Notes under the pieces: generated by a model
Told to the model about the DNA's origin: nothing
Databases searched by the model: none
Seen by the model: the letters and a program-made list of their open reading frames with translations, nothing else
Made by a program: the position numbers and the translations under genes
Assembly: GCF_001571345.1 (NCBI RefSeq)
Contig: NZ_BCTP01000001.1
Span: forward strand, 124,001-188,000
Direction: 5' to 3'
Source of the DNA: Komagataeibacter xylinus NBRC 15237
GTDB lineage: Bacteria > Pseudomonadota > Alphaproteobacteria > Acetobacterales > Acetobacteraceae
Length of the DNA stretch: 64,000 nucleotides
Shown: piece by piece, positions 59,221 through 64,000 of the stretch
Numbering within the stretch: the stretch's first letter is position 1
How the letters are laid out: each line of letters opens with the position of its first letter

Positions 59221-59265
59221 GAAGTTTCGGGGTGCTGCCTTTTTAAAAAAATACTTTTGTTGGTT
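59221..59265 (-). repeat. Dispersed palindromic element, copy 9 (decayed)
   Basis: AGAAGTTTCGGGGTGCTGCC followed by TTTTTAAAAAAATACTTTTG on the plus strand: the outer flank and part of hairpin 2 are recognisable, hairpin 1 is deleted. It lies just past the 3' end of the flavoenzyme gene at 59268 (minus strand) and upstream of the asparaginase gene. Confidence 0.55.
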
Positions 59266-59267
59266 TT

Positions 59268-60536
59268 TTACTGATATGGTCCCGGCTCCGGCACCCAACC
59301 CGTCAGCAGGTTGCGCCCGATTTCAGCATTTTTCCAATCCACGGGGTCATGCAGCGACAGGGTGCGGGCATCGCGCCAGTAACGGTCCAGCCCTTGGGCT
59401 GCATCCGTGCCCCGCGCGCCTGCCGCTGCCGGTGCCTCACTGGCCGCGCGCAGCGCCGCGCGCGTGGCCACCGAACGCGCGGCACTCGCGGCCATGGCCA
59501 CCATGGCGCGGGGCACTTCGCCCTGCTCATGCTGGTCAAGCAGGCGGCCCGCCTGCGCCACGCTGCACCAGGCACCGAACAGGTCGGCCCCGATCTCGCC
59601 CAGCAGGCGGCGCACATAGGGGTCCTGATCCGCGCTGTCCACGCCTGCGGCCCCCCACGGGCGGGCATGATCGGGCACAAAGGCACAGACCGCCCGCAAC
59701 GCGCCAATGCCGATACCGGTCAGGATGGCGCTGAAACCGGCCTGAAAACGCAGGGCGACATGCTGCGGCAGGGCGGTATCGGGGGCCAGGGCGTTCCAGA
59801 AATCATCGACCACGACATTCTCCAGCGTCACGGTGCCGGAATCGGTCGCGCGCTGGCCCATGCGGTTCCAGTCATGGTGAAAGCGCAGCCCCGCCGCCCC
59901 ACGCGGCACGAGGTCCATGCGCACGCCCGCGCGCACGCTCCCCCCCGCCTGCTGCGCCCGCACGGGATCGAAGGAGGAGACGGCCACAAGGTCCGCGCCC
60001 GAGGCCCCGGTGGCATAGATCTTGCGGCCTGACACGACATGCGTGCCAGCATGACCTGGCCGGGCCAGTGTCTGCATGAAACTGTCCGCCCTGCGCCCGT
60101 TCTCGGCCACGGCCATGCCGAGAATGACGTGCTCATGCACGATGCGGCGCGCCAGCACGGGCCTGAGCGCTGCGGGCGCATAGACAAAGATCTCGCGCAC
60201 CAGATCGTCATGCACCTTGTAGATCTGGGCAATGGCGGGGTCCGCCACGGCAAGGCGCAGCATGAATTCGAGCGAGAGCGCCTGTGTCACCCCAAGCCCA
60301 CCCCAGGCGCGTGGCACGGCAAGGGCCAGCACGCCGGTGGCCTTCAGCGCCGCCATGGCCTGGTGGGGGTAGCCACCTTCGCGGTCACGCTGCGCTGCCG
60401 TGGGGGCGATGACGGTGTCAATCACCGCCTGCGCCCGCAGCAGCACCGCACCCGCTTCACCCTGCACGGGGCGGGCGGGAAACAGGTCACCTAACAGCGG
60501 GGGCAGGCACGGGGCCTGTGCCGATGGAATGCTCAT
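59268..60536 (-). CDS. Acyl-CoA-dehydrogenase-fold flavin monooxygenase (DszC/SfnB-like)
   Basis: 422 residues with the acyl-CoA dehydrogenase fold. GVLALAVPRAWGGLGVTQAL, LGMAVAENGRR, VSGRKIYATGASGADLVAVS, DWNRMGQRATDSGTVTLENV and the final ARTLSLHDPVDWKNAEIG followed by RNLLTGW are the features. The last block is typical of the DszC/SfnB/flavin-dependent monooxygenase branch rather than true acyl-CoA dehydrogenases, which carry a catalytic Glu. These use reduced FMN from a partner reductase, often to take sulfur from organosulfur compounds. No partner reductase is in the window. Confidence 0.85.
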   Translation of the reverse strand: MSIPSAQAPCLPPLLGDLFPARPVQGEAGAVLLRAQAVIDTVIAPTAAQRDREGGYPHQAMAALKATGVLALAVPRAWGGLGVTQALSLEFMLRLAVADPAIAQIYKVHDDLVREIFVYAPAALRPVLARRIVHEHVILGMAVAENGRRADSFMQTLARPGHAGTHVVSGRKIYATGASGADLVAVSSFDPVRAQQAGGSVRAGVRMDLVPRGAAGLRFHHDWNRMGQRATDSGTVTLENVVVDDFWNALAPDTALPQHVALRFQAGFSAILTGIGIGALRAVCAFVPDHARPWGAAGVDSADQDPYVRRLLGEIGADLFGAWCSVAQAGRLLDQHEQGEVPRAMVAMAASAARSVATRAALRAASEAPAAAGARGTDAAQGLDRYWRDARTLSLHDPVDWKNAEIGRNLLTGWVPEPGPYQ

Positions 60537-60594
60537 GCGGCACGATAGGAAGGATGGCGCGGGGCATCAACCATCCCTCTCTTTTTAAAATAAC

Positions 60595-60674
60595 AGAAGT
60601 TTCCGAGTGCCGCCTTTTTTCAAAAAGGCGTCGTTCTTTCAAAGCTTTTTGCAAAAAGCTTCACCAAAAACCCT
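60595..60674 (-). repeat. Dispersed two-hairpin palindromic element, copy 10
   Basis: Minus strand: GGTTTTTGGTGAAGCTTTTT followed by GCAAAAAGCTTTGAAAGAAC, then GACGCCTTTTTGAAAAAAGG and CGGCACTCGGAAACTTCTGT. It lies between the flavoenzyme start at 60536 and the MFS stop at 60683, both minus strand, i.e. at the 3' end of the MFS gene. Confidence 0.87.
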
Positions 60675-60682
60675 TACACCGG

Positions 60683-61909
60683 TCAGCCACCGGCCTGCCT
60701 GCGGGCGGCAGCGCGGATATCGCTCAGCGTCAGCAGCCAGATCACGAAGCCGCCCATGGCCAGGCAACTACCCACCCAGCCCACGGATTCCCAGCCCAGC
60801 CCGGCACTGATCGCCATGCCGCCCAGCCAGGGGCCAATGGCGTTGGCCATGTTGAAGGCGCTCTGGTTCATGGCCGCCGCCAGCGCCTGCGCATCCACCG
60901 CCACACTGAGCAGGCGCGACTGGATGACCGTGCCTAATCCTCCGCCACAGCCAATCAGGAACACGATGGGCATCATGCTCCACACGGAATGCACCGAACC
61001 GGGAAAACCCGCGAGCGCTGCCGCATTGACCAGAAGTGTTCCCCCAATGGTGGGCATCATCTTGTGGTCGGCCGCCCACGCGCAGGTCATGGTGCCCACC
61101 GTCATGCCCACGCCAAACACCGCCAGCAGCACGGGCGTCATGTAGGCAGGCGCATGCGTGACCTCCTGCAAGATTGAGGCGAGATAGGTATAGACACAGA
61201 AGATGCCGCCAAACCCCACCACGCCAATGCCCAGCGTCAGCCACACCTGCCGGTTTTTAAGGGCGCGGACCTCGGTCATGGCGCTGGCATTGGGGCGCGG
61301 CGGGTCGGTGGGCACGAAGCGCATGATGAGCAGCATGGTACACAGCGCCAGCCCCGCAATCAGCACGAACGCCCAGCGCCACCCCACCAGCATGCCCAGC
61401 CCGTTGGCCATGGGCACGCCGCCAATGGTCGCGATGGTCAGGCCCAGCACCACGCGGGCCACGGCCTGCGTGCGGCGGTTTTCAGGCACGAGGGCGGAGG
61501 CGACAATCCCCGCCGTGCCAAAATAGGCCCCATGCGGCAGCCCGCTGATGAAGCGGCACAAAAGCAGGCACAGGTAATTGGGGGCAAGGGCTGTCAGCCC
61601 ATTACCAATGATATAGAGCACCATCATGCCGATCAGCAGGTATTTGCGGCTGCATCTGGCCCCCAGCATGGCAATGAGCGGCGCGCCCACGCACACGCCC
61701 GCGGCATAGGCCTCGATGGCGTGGCCCGCCTGGGGCACGGTTACATGCATGCCTGCCGAGATCATGGGCACGAGGCTCATGGCCGCGAATTCAGCCGTGC
61801 CGATGGCAAAGCCGCCAAGGGCGAGAATAAAAAAGATCAGACCGGGGCTGCCAACATGGCGCACGGGCGCGGGAGCCCCTCCACGGTCATGGATCATTGT
61901 CTGTGTCAT
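60683..61909 (-). CDS. MFS transporter (AraJ/YdhP-type efflux)
   Basis: 408 residues from ATG 61909; an extra in-frame ATG at 61951 is less likely. Twelve transmembrane helices. GGFAIGTAEFAAMSLVPMIS in the first helix is the signature of the AraJ/YdhP/DHA1 sugar-efflux branch; the loop 2-3 motif GAPLIAMLGARCSRKYLLIG and FISGLPHGAYFGTAGIVASA are present. It is probably a proton-driven exporter of small molecules. The substrate is not readable. It may be cotranscribed with the flavoenzyme 147 bases downstream. Confidence 0.92.
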   Translation of the reverse strand: MTQTMIHDRGGAPAPVRHVGSPGLIFFILALGGFAIGTAEFAAMSLVPMISAGMHVTVPQAGHAIEAYAAGVCVGAPLIAMLGARCSRKYLLIGMMVLYIIGNGLTALAPNYLCLLLCRFISGLPHGAYFGTAGIVASALVPENRRTQAVARVVLGLTIATIGGVPMANGLGMLVGWRWAFVLIAGLALCTMLLIMRFVPTDPPRPNASAMTEVRALKNRQVWLTLGIGVVGFGGIFCVYTYLASILQEVTHAPAYMTPVLLAVFGVGMTVGTMTCAWAADHKMMPTIGGTLLVNAAALAGFPGSVHSVWSMMPIVFLIGCGGGLGTVIQSRLLSVAVDAQALAAAMNQSAFNMANAIGPWLGGMAISAGLGWESVGWVGSCLAMGGFVIWLLTLSDIRAAARRQAGG

Positions 61910-62275
61910 GCATATGCTCTGGATGAATGGAGTAAAGCGTGCGTGCCGCACGCGATCGGTTGCGCGCCGTTACACCCATGCTGACATGCCGACAAGCCCC
62001 GCCAGGCGATGTATTTCAGCCCGCGCTGAAACCATGCGTGCAAAAGGGGCGGTAAACGCCTGATGCGGCGTTTCATGACGTTTTTTGACAAATTATGCGT
62101 TGTTACCCGGCCGGCGCAGGCAGGGCCTTCATGGCCGGTCAGGCAGAACACCGGGCACAAAAAAAGACGCCGCAGCGCCTGTCATGGTCATTCTTTTTGC
62201 CTGCTGGCTGCCGGCCATTCCCACATTAATGCGGGAATTCCGGCGGCAGGGGTATCAGGACAGAAACCCCACAGC
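61910..62275. other. Intergenic region with strong stem-loop
   Basis: About 365 bases upstream of the MFS gene and downstream of the small membrane-peptide gene (both minus strand). A stable hairpin at about 62210-62247 (ATTCCCACATTAATGCGGGA inner part, with flanking GCCGG/CCGGC arms) is 30 bases past the peptide stop and may stabilise its 3' end. An A-run at 62160-62165 (a T-run on the minus strand) could serve as a weak terminator. Confidence 0.5.
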
Positions 62276-62407
62276 TCAGGCAGCGCGATCGGACACGATG
62301 GTAGCGATCATCAGGGCAGCGATCATGGGCAGGAAAGCAACCATGGTCAGGGAGGACATGGCGTCAACGGAGTGGGCAATCATGGTGCTGATGTTTTCAA
62401 TAAACAT
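62276..62407 (-). CDS. 43-residue hydrophobic membrane peptide (new small gene)
   Basis: ATG 62407 to TGA 62276 gives MFIENISTMIAHSVDAMSSL, then TMVAFLPMIAALMIATIVSD and RAA. A single transmembrane helix covers about residues 18-39. AAGGA at 62421-62417 (minus strand) is a canonical ribosome-binding site 9 bases before the ATG. That site is enclosed in a perfect 8-bp hairpin. Longer frames on the plus strand here have no ribosome-binding site and odd composition. Family not recognised; a small regulatory membrane protein or type I toxin-like peptide are possible. The short ORF was found by reading for Shine-Dalgarno sites. Confidence 0.7.
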   Translation of the reverse strand: MFIENISTMIAHSVDAMSSLTMVAFLPMIAALMIATIVSDRAA

Positions 62408-62450
62408 GTTTTCAGTTCCTTCGGTGTCGTGTTGGTGAGACGGAAGGAAC
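62408..62450 (-). promoter_or_regulatory. RNA hairpin sequestering the ribosome-binding site of the 43-residue gene
   Basis: On the minus strand GTTCCTTC (62450-62443) pairs with GAAGGAAC (62422-62415), a perfect 8-bp stem with a 20-base loop. A further GUC/GAC pairing is possible inside the loop. The 3' arm contains AAGGAA, the Shine-Dalgarno site of the small gene, so folding would block initiation. This suggests control by melting, a ligand, an antisense RNA, or 5' processing. The pairing is seen; the regulation is inferred. Confidence 0.6.
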
Positions 62451-62512
62451 ACCAGAACCGAAATACAGGCAATAAAAAATCTGGAACAGTTGGCGATAAC
62501 CAGCAGACCATT

Positions 62513-62540
62513 ACAGTATCGGCATATTATTATTGTTCAA
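62513..62540 (-). promoter_or_regulatory. Candidate promoter of the 43-residue gene
   Basis: On the minus strand TTGAAC (62540-62535), a 16-base AT-rich spacer, then TACTGT (62518-62513). It is 63 bases upstream of the start of the ribosome-binding-site hairpin. The -35 matches five of six consensus bases; the -10 is weak. Confidence 0.35.
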
Positions 62541-62830
62541 TAAATGCGCATAACCTCACGACCGCCCTGATCCTTTTCCCGATGCCTGGAAAAACTGTGC
62601 CGCACAAAGCAGCATAATGGCCTCGCGCCTCATCAGAGGGGCACGAGGCCAGATTAAAATCTGTGCAAGTGCACAATATTTAATCTTGTATTATCACGAT
62701 TTCGTGAACTATCTGACTCGTTGATGGACCCGATTTCGGGCCACGCTAGCCCGTTTCAGGCCACATCAGACGCAGGCCTGAAAAAACTGTCTTATTTTCA
62801 ATAGCCTGCGTTGAAGCACCCGTCCAGCAT
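62541..62830. other. Intergenic region with repeated short hairpins
   Basis: Part of a 484-base gap between the small gene and the decarboxylase. It contains GGCCTCG (62619-62625) pairing with CGAGGCC (62644-62650), and further right two near-identical units, TTTCGGGCCACG and TTTCAGGCCACA, about 22 bases apart, the second forming TTTCAGGCC/GGCCTGAAA. No gene is evident. Confidence 0.45.
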
Positions 62831-62871
62831 AAAAACAGGTCATTTTTCCCCAAAGGCAAAAAAGTGACCTG
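62831..62871 (-). terminator. Rho-independent terminator of the decarboxylase gene
   Basis: On the minus strand, CAGGTCA pairs with TGACCTG and the inner T-rich/A-rich arms extend the stem; it is followed by TTTTTATG. It starts 21 bases after the decarboxylase stop at 62892. Confidence 0.85.
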
Positions 62872-62891
62872 CCTGCGCGCAGCAGCCCCGA

Positions 62892-64000
62892 TCAGGTCTG
62901 GTCGGGCAGATCGATTCCATAATCATAGCGCCGCACCGCCGCCCCCATTTTAGCCATACCCGCCGGGGCATCCATGGGGGTGAACAGCACCTCGATAAAG
63001 TTCACGCCCTTATGGGCCGCTGCCTGGTCCAGCGCGGTTTCGAGTTCATCCATGCTGGCCACCCTGAAGGTACGTGGCGCCCTGTCCGGGTCAAAGACCT
63101 GCGGCAGGTCGGCATAACGCCAGTTGGCGATGTCGTTATAGGCCGATTGCGGGCCAAGGATCATGCGCTCGATGGTGTAGCCGCCATTGTTGATGAGAAA
63201 GATGGTGATATTGGCCTCATGGCGCAGCAGGGTGGAGAGTTCCTGCACGGTCATCTGAAAGGAGCCATCGCCAATAAACAGCACATGCCGCCGCTCGGGC
63301 CGGGCAAGGCATGCGCCAAGGCTTGCGGGCAGCGAATAGCCGATCGCAGCCCACACCGGCTGCACCAGCAGGCTGCACCCTGCCGGCAGGCGCGCATGCA
63401 GCATGGCCGTCATGGAGGAACCGTTATCGGCCACCACCACGTCAGCCGGTTGCAGGAAGGATTCGACCCGGCGCCAGAACGGGGCCTGCGCCCAGCCTTC
63501 GCCCTGCGGCGCGGGTGCCGTGGGGGCGGCGGGAGGTGCAATCCGTTCGGGCCGCGCCATGCGCACGCTGGCCAGGCGCTGGTGCACGCTGTCCAGCAGG
63601 TCGGCGGCCGTAATGCCCTGAATGTTCTCGCCATTGCAGGTCAGGCTGAAGGGCTGCACATCCACCATCGCCCCCGGCGCGATCTGCTGCGAGAAATAGC
63701 CTGACGTGGAATCAACAAACCGCACCCCCAGCGCAATCACGCAATCGGCGGCCTGCACGTAATCCGCAACAGCCGGGGCGGAGGCAGCGCCCCCGTACTG
63801 CCCCAGCCATTCGGGCCCGGATTCAGGCAACAGCGTGCGCGCGGTGGACAGCGCGGCATAAGGAATGCCGAAGGTGGTGCACAGCGCCTGCACGCGTTCG
63901 CGCAGCCCATACTGGCGCACCATGGCATCGATCAGCACCACGGGCTTGCGGGCCTGGCTGATGCGCCGGACCACCTGCTCCGCGGCCCGGGCCAGCAGGC
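62892..64000 (-). CDS. Thiamine-diphosphate-dependent 2-oxo-acid decarboxylase (pyruvate decarboxylase type), 5' part missing
   Basis: The C-terminal about 368 residues are present; the frame runs off the right edge without a start (LLARAAEQVVRRISQARKPV upstream part). The middle domain has VVLIDAMVRQYGLRERVQAL and LPESGPEWLGQYGGAAS. The ThDP motif is FIGDGSFQMTVQELSTLLRH followed by FLINNGGYTIE (G-D-G...N-N pattern), and VQPVWAAIGYSLPASLGACL precedes it. The N-N-G-G-Y-T-I-E ending matches pyruvate/indolepyruvate decarboxylases. In acetic acid bacteria this enzyme makes acetaldehyde from pyruvate. It could equally be a phenylpyruvate or indolepyruvate decarboxylase; the N-terminal domain that carries the catalytic Glu is outside. 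Confidence 0.93.
   Translation of the reverse strand, partial: LLARAAEQVVRRISQARKPVVLIDAMVRQYGLRERVQALCTTFGIPYAALSTARTLLPESGPEWLGQYGGAASAPAVADYVQAADCVIALGVRFVDSTSGYFSQQIAPGAMVDVQPFSLTCNGENIQGITAADLLDSVHQRLASVRMARPERIAPPAAPTAPAPQGEGWAQAPFWRRVESFLQPADVVVADNGSSMTAMLHARLPAGCSLLVQPVWAAIGYSLPASLGACLARPERRHVLFIGDGSFQMTVQELSTLLRHEANITIFLINNGGYTIERMILGPQSAYNDIANWRYADLPQVFDPDRAPRTFRVASMDELETALDQAAAHKGVNFIEVLFTPMDAPAGMAKMGAAVRRYDYGIDLPDQT

Noticed and set aside
61906-62160. 84-codon minus frame over the MFS start
   Set aside because: Arg/Cys-rich, no ribosome-binding site, overlaps the real start.
62085-62438. 117-codon plus frame opposite the 43-residue gene
   Set aside because: Repetitive Met/Arg composition is the antisense image of the small gene; no ribosome-binding site.
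1-64000. CRISPR array, tRNA, rRNA or insertion sequence
   Set aside because: No regularly spaced direct repeats, cloverleaf sequences, ribosomal motifs or transposase frames were recognised.

Overview
The window is GC-rich chromosomal DNA from an alphaproteobacterium, most probably an acetic acid bacterium (Acetobacteraceae, Komagataeibacter/Gluconacetobacter type). Alphaproteobacterial markers are the FYDLN-domain gene next to aroA-cmk-rpsA, a TIGR01459 HAD phosphatase, a DUF1674 (SDHAF4-like) protein and an SRP RNA beside dnaX. The acetic-acid-bacterium flavour comes from a three-subunit membrane dehydrogenase of the gluconate dehydrogenase type (Tat-exported small subunit, FAD-GMC subunit, three-heme cytochrome c) and a thiamine-diphosphate 2-oxo-acid (pyruvate) decarboxylase cut by the right edge. 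The genus is inferred from gene content only.

Layout. 1-3.4 kb: the truncated aat gene, a D-2-hydroxyacid dehydrogenase, an EcsC protein and an EVE/YciI pair. 3.6-9.1 kb: cytochrome c maturation operon ccmCDEFGHI plus an SDHAF4-like gene, without ccmAB. 9.2-13.7 kb: a membrane protein, a serine hydrolase and an M16 peptidase. 13.9-18.4 kb: aroA-cmk-rpsA with the divergent FYDLN gene. 18.4-22.7 kb: SRP RNA, dnaX, ybaB, recR, a pteridine-reductase-like SDR and folB. 22.8-29.9 kb: ggt, map, a D,D-carboxypeptidase and clpS-clpA. 30-33.5 kb: YnfA, a DUF3465-like protein, PPK2, an SDR and YqgE. 33.6-37.5 kb: a TonB-dependent receptor divergent from an aminotransferase that appears to be exported. 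37.6-39.6 kb: HAD phosphatase and pyrD. 39.6-44.8 kb: the dehydrogenase cluster with a royal-jelly-protein-like gene. 45.1-52.4 kb: an AT-rich lipoprotein gene, then late cobalamin genes cobD, cobQ-O-U, cobT-S and cobC. 52.7-55 kb: a membrane protein with a degenerate Mrr-like nuclease domain and a secreted protein. 55.3-59.1 kb: asparagine-type permease, outer-membrane barrel and asparaginase. 59.3-61.9 kb: a DszC/SfnB-like flavoenzyme and an MFS exporter. 62.3 kb: a previously hidden 43-residue membrane peptide whose ribosome-binding site lies in an RNA hairpin. 62.9 kb to the end: the 2-oxo-acid decarboxylase.

The most striking non-coding signal is a dispersed family of AT-cored palindromes, usually two hairpins in tandem, present in about ten copies. 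Every copy sits at a gene 3' end, mostly between convergent genes, and none lies in a divergent promoter region. They create spurious short open frames beginning MVKLFSKSF or MVKIFSKSF.

Functionally the window combines core housekeeping with periplasmic oxidative metabolism. The ccm operon supplies the heme attachment that the three-heme cytochrome subunit needs, and the Tat-type subunits and quinone-linked PyrD fit a respiratory, oxidative lifestyle. The permease and asparaginase probably form a small asparagine-use module. Start codons were chosen by ribosome-binding sites, ATGA overlaps and signal-peptide geometry; several N-termini remain uncertain and are flagged.
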